From Thiosocius sp049669185 (GTDB lineage Bacteria > Pseudomonadota > Gammaproteobacteria > Chromatiales > Chromatiaceae): DNA of 25,977 nt. Shown here piece by piece: positions 7,314-15,235 of the stretch. Location: contig JBATKF010000537.1 in the NCBI GenBank assembly GCA_049669185.1, forward strand, positions 1-25,977. Direction: 5' to 3'. Position numbers and translations under genes: made by a program. Position 1 is the stretch's first letter; the number at the start of each line of letters is the position of its first letter. The notes beneath the pieces are model-generated. The model was not told the DNA's origin and searched no databases. It worked only from the letters and a program-made list of their open reading frames with translations.

Positions 7314-9218
7314 TCAGTCCTCGAGCTGCGCGAGATCGCGCACGGCGCCGCGCGCGGCCGAGGTAGTGAGCGCTGCATAGGCGCGCAGCGCCTGCGAGAC
7401 CGGGCGCTGGCGATCGATGGGCCGCCATGCCTTGGCGCCGCGCGCCTGCAGCGCAGCGCGGCGCTCTGCCAGCACCTCGTCATCGAGCATGACGCGGATC
7501 GAGCGGTTCGGGATATCGATCTCGATGATGTCGCCCTCTTCCACCAGACCGATATTGCCGCCCTCGGCGGCCTCGGGAGAGCAATGTCCGATAGACAGGC
7601 CGGAGGTGCCGCCGGAAAAGCGCCCATCGGTCACCAGCGCGCAGGCCTTGCCGAGGCCCTTGGATTTCAGGTAGCTGGTGGGATAGAGCATCTCTTGCAT
7701 GCCCGGACCACCCTTTGGACCTTCGTACCGGATCACAACCACATCGCCCGGGTTGATTTGATCACCCAGGATCGCCTCGACCGCGGCGTCCTGACTCTCG
7801 AAGATCCGCGCCGGTCCAACAAATCCACGCAGCACCGAGGTCGGCACACTGGTGGTATAGCGCAATTGCTCCGCGTCGAACATGCTCATGTCCACCCCTG
7901 CGGTCTTCACGATACAGCCATCTTCCGCGATGTTGCCGTATAGCACGGCCAGCCCCCCGTCCCTGGAATAGGCGTGATCGATGTCGCGGATACAGCCCTC
8001 GGCGCGATCCAGATCCAGATCCGGCCACTGGCTGTCCTGACTGAAGGCGACCTGGGTGGGTACACCCCCGGGACCGGCGAGATAGCGCACGCGCGCCTGC
8101 CCCGCCTCGCCGCGGATCACATCCCAGACATCGATCGCCGCCCCCATATCGGCGCTGTGTACCGTGCGGCAGTCCCGATGGATCAGGCCACCGCGATCGA
8201 GCTCGGCGAGGATGCCAATCACACCACCGGCGCGGTGCACGTCTTCCATGTGAAACTGCTGGGTCGCCGGCGCCACTTTGCACAGATTGGGGACCCGGCG
8301 GCTCATCCGGTCGATGTCGGCCATGCGGAAATCGACACCGGCCTCATGCGCGGCGGCCAGCAGATGGAGTACCGTGTTGGTCGAACCGCCCATGGCGATA
8401 TCCAGCGCGATTGCATTCTCGAACGCAGCGAAGGTGGCGATGCTGCGCGGCAGTACGCTGTCGTCGTCCTGCTCGTAATAGCGCCTGGCCAGCGCCACCA
8501 CCAACCGGCCAGCCTCGAGGAACAGTTCCTTGCGCTGCGCATGGGTCGCGAGCAGCGAGCCGTTACCCGGCAGCGACAAGCCCAGCGCCTCGGTCAGGCA
8601 ATTCATGGAGTTGGCGGTGAACATCCCGGAGCAGGAACCGCAGGTCGGGCAGGCCGAACGCTCAATGGCCGCTACGTCTTCGTCCGACTCGTTGGGATCT
8701 GCCGCCGAGACCATCGCATCGACCAGGTCGAGTTTGACCTCGCCCTTTTCGGCCAGGCTGACCTTGCCGGCCTCCATCGGGCCGCCGGAGACGAACACCG
8801 TCGGGATATTGAGGCGCAATGCGGCGTTGAGCATGCCGGGGGTAATTTTGTCGCAATTGGAGATGCACACCAGCGCGTCGGCGCAGTGTGCATTGACCAT
8901 GTACTCGACGCTGTCGGCGATCAGGTCGCGCGACGGCAAGGAATACAGCATGCCGCCGTGACCCATGGCGATGCCGTCATCGACCGCGATGGTATTGAAT
9001 TCCTTCGCTACCCCGCCGGATCGCTCGATCTCGCGCGCAACCAACTGCCCGAGGTCCTTGAGGTGGACGTGTCCCGGCACAAACTGGGTGAAGGAGTTGG
9101 CCACCGCGACGATCGGCTTGTCGAAATCACCGTCTTTCATACCTGTGGCGCGCCACAGGGCGCGTGCACCCGCCATGTTGCGGCCGTGCGTGGTGGTGCG
9201 TGAGCGGTACTGGGGCAT
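7314..9218 (-). CDS. ilvD: Dihydroxy-acid dehydratase
   Basis: This iron-sulfur enzyme dehydrates 2,3-dihydroxy-isovalerate and -methylvalerate to the keto acids of valine and isoleucine synthesis. The N-terminus (MPQYRSRTTTHGRNMAGARA) aligns with E. coli IlvD from the first residue. Cluster and metal residues are present: Asp81, Cys122-Asp123-Lys124 in NCDK, and Cys190/193/196 in CPTCGSCSG. The C-terminal domain carries ITDGRFSGGTSG-type sequence (here VTDGRFSGGTSGLS). At 634 residues it is about 18 longer than E. coli IlvD. The difference is one insert near residues 447-463, between VDMSM and the GPARIFESQD segment. GGGAGA lies five bases before the ATG. The gene is divergent from a TetR regulator gene and followed by the CheY-like gene. 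Confidence 0.96.
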   Translation of the reverse strand: MPQYRSRTTTHGRNMAGARALWRATGMKDGDFDKPIVAVANSFTQFVPGHVHLKDLGQLVAREIERSGGVAKEFNTIAVDDGIAMGHGGMLYSLPSRDLIADSVEYMVNAHCADALVCISNCDKITPGMLNAALRLNIPTVFVSGGPMEAGKVSLAEKGEVKLDLVDAMVSAADPNESDEDVAAIERSACPTCGSCSGMFTANSMNCLTEALGLSLPGNGSLLATHAQRKELFLEAGRLVVALARRYYEQDDDSVLPRSIATFAAFENAIALDIAMGGSTNTVLHLLAAAHEAGVDFRMADIDRMSRRVPNLCKVAPATQQFHMEDVHRAGGVIGILAELDRGGLIHRDCRTVHSADMGAAIDVWDVIRGEAGQARVRYLAGPGGVPTQVAFSQDSQWPDLDLDRAEGCIRDIDHAYSRDGGLAVLYGNIAEDGCIVKTAGVDMSMFDAEQLRYTTSVPTSVLRGFVGPARIFESQDAAVEAILGDQINPGDVVVIRYEGPKGGPGMQEMLYPTSYLKSKGLGKACALVTDGRFSGGTSGLSIGHCSPEAAEGGNIGLVEEGDIIEIDIPNRSIRVMLDDEVLAERRAALQARGAKAWRPIDRQRPVSQALRAYAALTTSAARGAVRDLAQLED

Positions 9219-9293
9219 CGCTGTCTCCCGACGGTGGTCTGAACAGCCGTCGATTATGGCGTCTAGCCAAGGGTGAGGGAACTGCTAGAGGCT

Positions 9294-9351
9294 TTCGTAC
9301 GCCAGTCCGGTAGCCGTCTATACTGAAGACGCAAGAGGAATAATTCGTACG
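9294..9351. promoter_or_regulatory. Candidate regulator sites between ilvD and tetR
   Basis: The 8-base word TTCGTACG, itself containing the palindrome CGTACG, occurs twice in direct orientation at 9294-9301 and 9344-9351, flanking a -10-like TATACT (9319-9324) that would serve the TetR gene. Such placement fits autoregulation by the adjacent TetR protein, possibly also touching ilvD. Inference from pattern and position. Confidence 0.35.
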
Positions 9352-9372
9352 TCCGTCTGATTTAGAGTTGCC

Positions 9373-9963
9373 ATGCCCAGGAAAAGCGAGCGCACGCGCC
9401 AACGGATCGTCGAGGCGGCCAACCGCCTCTTCTACCACAAAGGGTATAACCAGACGTCGTTCAGCGACGTCGTGCTGGCCGCCGGCGTGCCGCGCGGCAA
9501 CATCTATTATTATTTCAGGACCAAGGATGAGATCCTCGAGGCATCGATCAAATACCGCACCGAACGTATCCGCCAGATGCTGGATAACTGGTCAAGCAAA
9601 TACCGCACTCCCATCGAGCGGCTGCATCGCTTCATCGACATCCTGAGCGACAGTGCCGATGCGATCATGCGCTTTGGCTGCCCGATGGGGACGCTGAATA
9701 CCGAGCTGGGCAAGAGCCAGGACGGTCTGCAGGGACAGGCGGAGACCCTGTTCAAGGTGTTCGAAAACTGGCTGTCTGATCAGTTCGCCGAACTGGGTTA
9801 TGCGGGTCGGGCCCGCGAGCTCGCCCTGCGCCTGATGTCACAAGGCCAAGGCATCAGCGTGATGGCCCACGTCCACAATGACGCCGGGTTGCTGCGCCGT
9901 GAGAAGGAACACCTCGGCCGCTGGCTGGACCAACTGGCCGAAGGCAATGACGCCTGCGCCTGA
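9373..9963 (+). CDS. TetR family transcriptional regulator (NemR-like)
   Basis: The 196-residue protein has a TetR helix-turn-helix at about 10-55 (TSFSDVVLAAGVPRGNIYYYF) and a helical ligand domain after it. Cys103 in the segment FGCPMGTLNTELG sits close to the position of the redox-sensing cysteine of E. coli NemR, so sensing of electrophiles or oxidants is a possibility, not a demonstration. It is divergent from ilvD with 154 bases between start codons, containing paired TTCGTACG words. The argE gene follows 171 bases later on the same strand, in which I see no other gene or clear terminator. Target genes are unknown. Confidence 0.9.
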   Translation: MPRKSERTRQRIVEAANRLFYHKGYNQTSFSDVVLAAGVPRGNIYYYFRTKDEILEASIKYRTERIRQMLDNWSSKYRTPIERLHRFIDILSDSADAIMRFGCPMGTLNTELGKSQDGLQGQAETLFKVFENWLSDQFAELGYAGRARELALRLMSQGQGISVMAHVHNDAGLLRREKEHLGRWLDQLAEGNDACA

Positions 9964-10134
9964 TCGGCGTACCGACTGGTCTCCGGGCCGCCGATAGAGG
10001 CGCTGGCTGAAGACCATCTGGAACGCCGCGGCGAGCGCGGATTCGAGCGACACCATCGTTAGTCTGAGACAGCCCGCGCGGGCGAAGTCAGCCGCCGACT
10101 GGACGACCGCCAGCGGGTGGTTCACTCTTGGCCG

Positions 10135-11286
10135 ATGCGCGAACCCACCCTCTACGAAATGATGCAGCGCCTGATCGGCTCGCCCTCGGTCAGCAGTGTC
10201 AGCCCCGCCTGGGATCAATCCAACGCCCAGGTCATAGACCACCTGGCGGACTGGTGCGAGGCACGCGGCTTCGCCGTCGAGCGTCTTCCGATCGCCGACC
10301 ATCCGGGCAAGTTCAACCTGGTGGCAAGCGCAGGCAGCGGCCCGGAAGGCCTGGTGCTGTCCGGGCACACCGACACCGTGCCCTTTGATGAAAAGCGCTG
10401 GGACAGCGACCCGTTCCGGCTCACCGAGCGCGACGGCCGCTGGTACGGGCTCGGAAGCTGCGACATGAAGGGGTTCTTCGCCATAGTCCTGGACGCGATC
10501 CGCGATCTGGATACGGCACGCCTGCGTCACCCACTGATCATGGTCGCTACCGCGGACGAAGAGAGCAGCATGTGCGGCGCCAAGGCACTGCTCGATACCC
10601 ACCGTCAGCTCGGGCGGCACGCGGTGATCGGCGAACCGACCGGGATGAAGCCTGTCCGGCTGCACAAGGGTATTGGCATGGAGGCAATCCGCCTGACCGG
10701 GCGGTCTGGGCATTCCAGTGATCCAGCATTGGGGGTCAGCGCCCTCGACGGGATGCATCAAGCGATCGGCGAACTGCTCGATTGGCGCGCCGAGCTGCAA
10801 AAGCGCTATCGCAATCCACTGTTTGCAGTCGAAGTCCCTACGCTCAATCTGGGCCACATCCATGGCGGCGACAATCCGAATCGCATCTGCGCCGAGTGCG
10901 AGCTGCATTTCGATATCCGCCCGCTGCCGGGCATGGACCTGGACGAATTGCGCGGCGAAATCGATCGGCGCATCAGCCAGCGCCTGCAGGGGAGCGGGCT
11001 GCAGTTCGAACGCATCTCCTTGTTCGAGGGTATCCCCGCAATGGATACCGCGGCCGATTCACCCATTGTGAGGGCCGCGGAGTCACTCACCGGCCATCGC
11101 GCCGGTGCCGTCGCGTTCGCCACCGAGGGGCCCTACTTCAACGGCCTCGGCGTTCAGACGCTGATTATGGGGCCAGGCAACATCGACCAGGCGCACCAGC
11201 CGGACGAGTACCTGGCGCTGGATCAGATCGAACCGGCCAAGCGCATCATCCGTGAACTGGTCGAACGCTTCTGTGTGAATGTCTAG
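10135..11286 (+). CDS. argE: Acetylornithine deacetylase
   Basis: It hydrolyses N-acetylornithine to ornithine and acetate in the linear arginine pathway. The M20 metallopeptidase fold is clear: His78 and Asp80 in SGHTDTVPFD, bridging Asp110 in GSCDMKG, catalytic Glu142 with Glu143 in TADEESS, Glu167 in GEPTG and His354 in AHQPDEY. These match the E. coli ArgE ligands within two residues. The ATG at 10135 gives 383 residues, the E. coli length; a GTG at 10117 would add six. Neither start has a strong ribosome-binding site. Its stop overlaps the stop of the convergent TetR gene by four bases. The presence of ArgE together with ArgA indicates a linear, non-recycling pathway unless an ArgJ exists elsewhere. 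Confidence 0.94.
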   Translation: MREPTLYEMMQRLIGSPSVSSVSPAWDQSNAQVIDHLADWCEARGFAVERLPIADHPGKFNLVASAGSGPEGLVLSGHTDTVPFDEKRWDSDPFRLTERDGRWYGLGSCDMKGFFAIVLDAIRDLDTARLRHPLIMVATADEESSMCGAKALLDTHRQLGRHAVIGEPTGMKPVRLHKGIGMEAIRLTGRSGHSSDPALGVSALDGMHQAIGELLDWRAELQKRYRNPLFAVEVPTLNLGHIHGGDNPNRICAECELHFDIRPLPGMDLDELRGEIDRRISQRLQGSGLQFERISLFEGIPAMDTAADSPIVRAAESLTGHRAGAVAFATEGPYFNGLGVQTLIMGPGNIDQAHQPDEYLALDQIEPAKRIIRELVERFCVNV

Positions 11287-11912
11287 CCGCCGTTTCGCAC
11301 CGCGGGCCTGAACAACAGCTCGATGTAATTGCGACACTGCACCAGCTGTTCCGCTGCCAGCCTGGGCTCGTGCATGACCTTCGACAGAATGAAGGCCCCC
11401 TCGAAGGTCGTGAGCACATGATCGGCGACTTGGTGGTACTCAACCGGAATGTGCGGCGGGCATTCGGCCGCGACCTCTCGGACCTTGGCCGTCAGGCGAT
11501 CGCGCCAGAAGTGCATCATGCGTTCGACCTGCGCCATTGACTGCGACGAGATGGCGCCACTCTGGTAGCAATAGGACGCATAGAGGCAGCCCGGAAACGG
11601 CTCTTCCAGCTGCTCGGTCATCTCGATGAACAGACCAACGAAAATCAACAGCTGCTGCAGCGGATCACGTGCCAGCTCTTCGGCCTTGGACATGGCGCCG
11701 GCGAAGTGGTGTTCGTCTTGATCTGCATAGCGTTCGATCAGCGCGGCGGCCAGGTCATGCTTGGTCTTGAAGTGATAAAAGAAGGTGCCCTTGGTCACCC
11801 CTGCGCGGTCGATCACCTTTTCCACCGAAGTGCCGCCCAAGCCCACATCCAGCACCATCTGCTGCGCCACGTCCATGATCCGTGTCCGCGTCTGTGTTCC
11901 GTCTCTGGGCAT
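11283..11912 (-). CDS. TetR family transcriptional regulator
   Basis: The 209 residues begin with a TetR helix-turn-helix at about 8-55 (TSVEKVIDRAGVTKGTFFYHF). The ligand domain has Cys109 and Cys115 in PGCLYASYCYQ, again near the reactive cysteine position of NemR-type regulators. The gene is divergent from a SAM methyltransferase gene across 274 bases, so that gene is the most likely target. The intergenic DNA is AT-rich around 12046-12120, unlike its surroundings, and holds an 8-bp palindrome GCCTAGGC at 12124-12131, but no convincing operator dyad was identified. The 3' end overlaps the stop of argE. Confidence 0.9.
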   Translation of the reverse strand: MPRDGTQTRTRIMDVAQQMVLDVGLGGTSVEKVIDRAGVTKGTFFYHFKTKHDLAAALIERYADQDEHHFAGAMSKAEELARDPLQQLLIFVGLFIEMTEQLEEPFPGCLYASYCYQSGAISSQSMAQVERMMHFWRDRLTAKVREVAAECPPHIPVEYHQVADHVLTTFEGAFILSKVMHEPRLAAEQLVQCRNYIELLFRPAVRNGG

Positions 11913-12186
11913 GCTGCGCGTTCTCCGTCCTCAATCAACGAAAGTCTAGCGGGCTGAGCCCCACCAGACAGCGGGTAACTGTACCGCCGGTCAGAAAAAC
12001 CATGGATGCGGCCTGCATAGCGGTCAGCGCGCCGCACGGTGGCTAATTTTTATTCATTTACGCCAACGCCTTACGCTTCATCGATTTATTTCTGTTGCTG
12101 TATTGATGCCCTAAATAGCGAACGCCTAGGCTTTGTCTGCAGCCTATTGCAGCTCGCCCAGCAATCATTTCAGTAAGGAGATCACC

Positions 12187-13302
12187 ATGTGCAACGCCTG
12201 CCTTCCTACCCCCAGCAACGTCGCCGCGACTGAGGCTTTCGCCGAGCAAATGCTCGGCACACTCAATCAGGGCGCTTTGTCTCTGATGATTTCGATCGGC
12301 CATCGCACCGGCCTGTTCGACGCGCTGGCGGAGCTACCGCCGGCGGACAGCGCCGGCATTGCCGCCCAGGCCGGGCTGAATGAACGCTATGTGCGTGAAT
12401 GGCTCGGCGCAATGGTGACCGGCGGCATCATCGAGTACGACGCGGCGACCGATCACTATCGGTTGCCCGCCTTCCGCGCGGCGTTGTTGACGCGCGCCGC
12501 CACGCCCGACAACTTCGCCGTGTTTGCGCAATACATCGGGCTCCTCGGTCAGGTCGAGGACCGCGTGATCGACTGTTTCCGCAACGGCGGAGGCGTCGCC
12601 TACGAACATTTTCCACGCTTCCAAGAGATCATGGCCGAGGACAGCGGCCAGACGGTGCTCGGCGCCCTCGATCAGCACATCCTGCCGCTGGTGCCGGGTC
12701 TGATCGACCGCCTCGAGCAAGGCATCCGCGTGCTCGATGTGGGCTGCGGCCGCGGCCACGCCCTGTTGCATCTCTCCGAGCGTTTCCCACGCTCTCAGTT
12801 CACCGGCTACGACCTGTCCGACCAGGCGCTAGCGCAAGCACGCGCGCGGGCCGCGGCACGCGGGCTGCGCAACCTGATTTTCGAATGCCGTGACCTGACC
12901 GGCTTCGCCGACAGCGCCGACGCGGGGGCGTTCGACCTGATCACCGCCTTCGATGCGATCCACGACCAGGCGGCGCCACAGGACGTACTCAAGGGTATCC
13001 ACCGTTCCCTAAAGCCCGCCGGGACCTTCCTGATGCAGGACATCCGTGCCTCTTCGCATCTGCAAAACAATCTCGATCATCCGATTGCGCCGCTCTTGTA
13101 TACCCTCTCGACCATGCACTGCATGACGGTATCGCTGGCGCAGGGCGGCGCCGGGCTCGGCACCATGTGGGGCGAGGAACTGGCCCGGCAAATGCTGCGC
13201 GATGCCGGATTCGACGAAGTCGAGGTACACCAGCTCGCGCACGATGTGCAGAACAATTTCTACGTGATGAGCAAACCGCAGCACCAAAGCTATGCCCACT
13301 AG
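12187..13302 (+). CDS. Class I SAM-dependent methyltransferase with N-terminal winged-helix domain
   Basis: The protein has 371 residues. An N-terminal helical, winged-helix-like domain (about 15-110, LDALAEL...YVREWLGAMVTGGII-type sequence) precedes a Rossmann methyltransferase domain with motif I VLDVGCGRGHA at 182-192, an acidic residue after the second strand (GYDLS) and DLITAFDAIHDQ further on. This architecture resembles mycobacterial Rv2258c and similar small-molecule methyltransferases. The substrate is unknown. The protein begins MCNAC, a CxxC that could bind metal or be redox active. AAGGAG six bases before the ATG supports this start over an upstream in-frame ATG at 12133. It is divergent from a TetR gene, its probable regulator, and its end lies 100 bases before argA. 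Confidence 0.85.
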   Translation: MCNACLPTPSNVAATEAFAEQMLGTLNQGALSLMISIGHRTGLFDALAELPPADSAGIAAQAGLNERYVREWLGAMVTGGIIEYDAATDHYRLPAFRAALLTRAATPDNFAVFAQYIGLLGQVEDRVIDCFRNGGGVAYEHFPRFQEIMAEDSGQTVLGALDQHILPLVPGLIDRLEQGIRVLDVGCGRGHALLHLSERFPRSQFTGYDLSDQALAQARARAAARGLRNLIFECRDLTGFADSADAGAFDLITAFDAIHDQAAPQDVLKGIHRSLKPAGTFLMQDIRASSHLQNNLDHPIAPLLYTLSTMHCMTVSLAQGGAGLGTMWGEELARQMLRDAGFDEVEVHQLAHDVQNNFYVMSKPQHQSYAH

Positions 13303-13402
13303 AGCCAACGGCGCGCCTGCGCTCGCGCACAGGCGCCGCTTCACTTGCAACCCGCGGCCGATTATTCTGCACAGCTGGCAGGACCGGGTGCGCCAAACGG
13401 CC

Positions 13403-14728
13403 GTGAGCAGAAAGAAAAATACCGATCCGGGTTTCGTCGACTGGTTCCGCCGGTCCTCACCCTATATCCATGCACATCGCGGCAAGGTGTTCGTGCTGTC
13501 GTTCGGCGGCGAGGCCATCAGCGACGACGGCTTCGCCAACCTCATCCACGACATCGCCCTGCTCAACGGACTGGGCATCCGCCTGGTCCTGGTCGCCGGC
13601 GCGCGCCCGCAAATCGAACAGCGTCTGTCCGCACGTGGTGCGGCCATGCAGGTTGTGAACGGCCTGCGCGTGACCGACGATCCAGCGCTGGCCTGCGTCA
13701 AGGAGGCGAACGGCGCCGTGCGCGTCGAGATCGAGGCCCTGCTGTCGATGGGGCTTGCAAATTCGCCCATGGCTGGGCTGCGGATCCGCGTCGGCTCGGG
13801 CAACTTTGTAACCGCCAGGCCACTTGGCGTCATCGATGGCGTGGACTACCGCCACACTGGCGAGGTGCGCCGGGTCGATGCCGCTGCGCTGCGCGAGCTG
13901 CTCGATCGCGGCAGCATCGCACTGTTGCCCGCATTGGGCTATTCGCCGACCGGCGAGGTATTCAACCTCAGCGCCGCGGATGTGGCAGGCGCCGTCGCGG
14001 CCGCGCTGGGCGCCGACAAACTCATCTTTCTCACCGAGAACAAGACCGCCGATGGACGAGGGCGAGTCATCAGCAGCATGGTACCGCGCGAGGTCGATGC
14101 GCTGCGGGCGCGGCGCCAGCAGCGCATCCCCGAAGAACAGGCCCGCGTATTGCACAATGCGGCGACGGCATGCCGCGCCGGGGTGCATCGCGTGCATATC
14201 CTGAATCGGCACCAGGACGGCATTCTGCTGTCCGAACTGTTCACCCGAGACGGCGCCGGGACGCTGGTCACGGCCGAGCCCTACGAGCTGGTCCGCGAGG
14301 CCGGCATCGATGATGTCGGTGGCATCCTCGAACTGATCGAGCCGATGGAGGCCTCGGGGGTGTTGGTCAAACGCTCCCGTGAGCTGCTGGAACAGGAGAT
14401 TAGGCAGTTCACCGTGGTCGAGCGGGATAGCGCAGTGATCGCCTGCGCCGCACTGTATCCCTATCCCGATGACGGCCTGGCCGAACTGGCCTGTGTCGCC
14501 GTGCACCCGGACTATCGCGGCGCCGGGCGGGGCGAAGACCTGCTGCGGCACATCGAAGACAGGGCCCGCAAGCTCGATCTCGGCGCGCTGTTCGTGTTGT
14601 CGACCCGGACCTCGCATTGGTTTCGCGAGCGCGGTTTCGAGACGGCGTCCGTCGAACGCGTGCCGCGGCGCAAACGAGATCTCTACAACTGGCGGCGTGG
14701 CGCCAAGGTCTTCATCAAACCGTTGTAA
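13403..14728 (+). CDS. argA: N-acetylglutamate synthase
   Basis: It acetylates glutamate with acetyl-CoA, the first and normally arginine-inhibited step of arginine synthesis. Like E. coli ArgA (443 residues), it joins an amino-acid-kinase-like domain (about 20-290; LVLVAGARPQIE, then LSAADVAGAVAAAL) to a GNAT acetyltransferase domain (about 300-441; acetyl-CoA loop VAVHPDYRGAGRG at 365-377, and STRTSHWFRERGF near the end). The start is uncertain. GTG at 13403 gives 441 residues and places FVDWFRRSSPYI at the usual N-terminus. An in-frame ATG at 13292 would overlap the methyltransferase gene and add 37 residues not typical of the family. No strong ribosome-binding site marks either. A nitrogen-control-like cassette lies directly downstream. 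Confidence 0.93.
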   Translation: MSRKKNTDPGFVDWFRRSSPYIHAHRGKVFVLSFGGEAISDDGFANLIHDIALLNGLGIRLVLVAGARPQIEQRLSARGAAMQVVNGLRVTDDPALACVKEANGAVRVEIEALLSMGLANSPMAGLRIRVGSGNFVTARPLGVIDGVDYRHTGEVRRVDAAALRELLDRGSIALLPALGYSPTGEVFNLSAADVAGAVAAALGADKLIFLTENKTADGRGRVISSMVPREVDALRARRQQRIPEEQARVLHNAATACRAGVHRVHILNRHQDGILLSELFTRDGAGTLVTAEPYELVREAGIDDVGGILELIEPMEASGVLVKRSRELLEQEIRQFTVVERDSAVIACAALYPYPDDGLAELACVAVHPDYRGAGRGEDLLRHIEDRARKLDLGALFVLSTRTSHWFRERGFETASVERVPRRKRDLYNWRRGAKVFIKPL

Positions 14729-14773
14729 TCCCCGGATATCCTCTGCGAGCGCTGCTGCACCATGGCTAGCCAC

Positions 14774-14803
14774 GCACCACAGCGGTTTGCACCGATCAGG
14801 TGC
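14774..14803. promoter_or_regulatory. NtrC-like binding palindrome with an adjoining imperfect copy
   Basis: GCACC-gatca-GGTGC at 14789-14803 is a perfect dyad and fits the established NtrC consensus GCAC-N7-GTGC. Immediately before it, 14774-14788 reads GCACC-acagc-GGTTT, an imperfect version in the same register. The perfect site is centred about 64 bases upstream of the predicted sigma-54 start. Phased A and T tracts (14815-14820 and 14825-14829) lie between site and promoter and could bend the DNA. Confidence 0.55.
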
Positions 14804-14833
14804 GGAATAGTGCCAAAAAACGCATTTTTGCCA

Positions 14834-14849
14834 TGGCATGACTCATGCT
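14834..14849 (+). promoter_or_regulatory. Predicted sigma-54 promoter of the small membrane protein
   Basis: TGGCAT-GACTC-ATGCT keeps the invariant GG and GC with exactly ten bases between, as in the consensus TGGCAC-N5-TTGCW. The two mismatches are at weaker positions. The start would fall near 14860, giving a leader of about 23 bases that holds the ribosome-binding site. Confidence 0.55.
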
Positions 14850-14882
14850 TTCTTACAACGACCACTACCGGGGAGGATAACG

Positions 14883-15017
14883 ATGCCACGCCGGAAACGT
14901 CATCCAAGAGTTGCCACCATCCATCATCGCCACACGCTGCTTGCCGTGTTGTATCTGTGCGGCGTCATGCTGCTGATCAACGCCTGGCTGGTCAGCCAGC
15001 AGATGGTGAGTTTCTAG
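14883..15017 (+). CDS. Small single-pass membrane protein, 44 residues, unknown family
   Basis: I do not recognise this protein. It begins with a strongly basic stretch (MPRRKRHPR, then HHRH), followed by one hydrophobic segment at about residues 18-37 (LLAVLYLCGVMLLINAWLV) and a short polar tail. By the positive-inside rule the N-terminus should face the cytoplasm. Translation signals are strong: GGGGAGG sits about six bases before the ATG. The gene is enclosed by its own signals: an NtrC-like site and a sigma-54-like promoter upstream, and an intrinsic terminator overlapping its stop codon. This makes it a monocistronic unit between argA and a LysR gene. Nitrogen-responsive expression is inferred from the sites, not shown. 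Confidence 0.7.
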   Translation: MPRRKRHPRVATIHHRHTLLAVLYLCGVMLLINAWLVSQQMVSF

Positions 15018-15038
15018 CCTGGAAATCTCACCGTTTTT
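15005..15038 (+). terminator. Intrinsic terminator overlapping the end of the small membrane protein gene
   Basis: GGTGAGTTTC (15005-15014) pairs with GAAATCTCACC (15022-15032) with a single bulged T and loop TAGCCTG, followed by G and five Ts (15034-15038). The 5' arm includes the last codons of the gene and the loop holds the stop codon. The following bases up to 15235 hold no gene or clear signal that I can support. Confidence 0.8.
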
Positions 15039-15235
15039 CGTAACGAGGGCGCCGAGACACCGCTATGGCGGGGCGCACGGAGTGGAAGGCGGTGAAAGCA
15101 TAGTCGACATCAGGTCGAACCACGTGCAACGAGTACGTCCCGTCAGGGCGAGGGAATCGGGGGCCGCAGCAGGAAGTCGGTGAGATATGCAGGCTCGAGC
15201 CGCCGGTGTCCAGCGACTTGTCGACCGGTCGTCGA

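Noticed and set aside
7974..9203. A 409-codon open frame on the plus strand
   Set aside because: It lies wholly antisense to ilvD, whose protein is clearly conserved. Long antisense frames are expected in GC-rich genes, and the translation shows no family motif.
9838..10908. A 356-codon open frame on the minus strand
   Set aside because: Overlaps the end of tetR and most of argE on the other strand; argE has all metal ligands, so this frame is a shadow.
12124..12131. GCCTAGGC palindrome before the methyltransferase gene as TetR operator
   Set aside because: Eight bases is too short for a TetR operator and no larger dyad surrounds it.
13457..14839. A 460-codon open frame on the minus strand
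   Set aside because: Antisense to argA over nearly its full length, with no recognisable motif; the argA reading is conserved in both domains.
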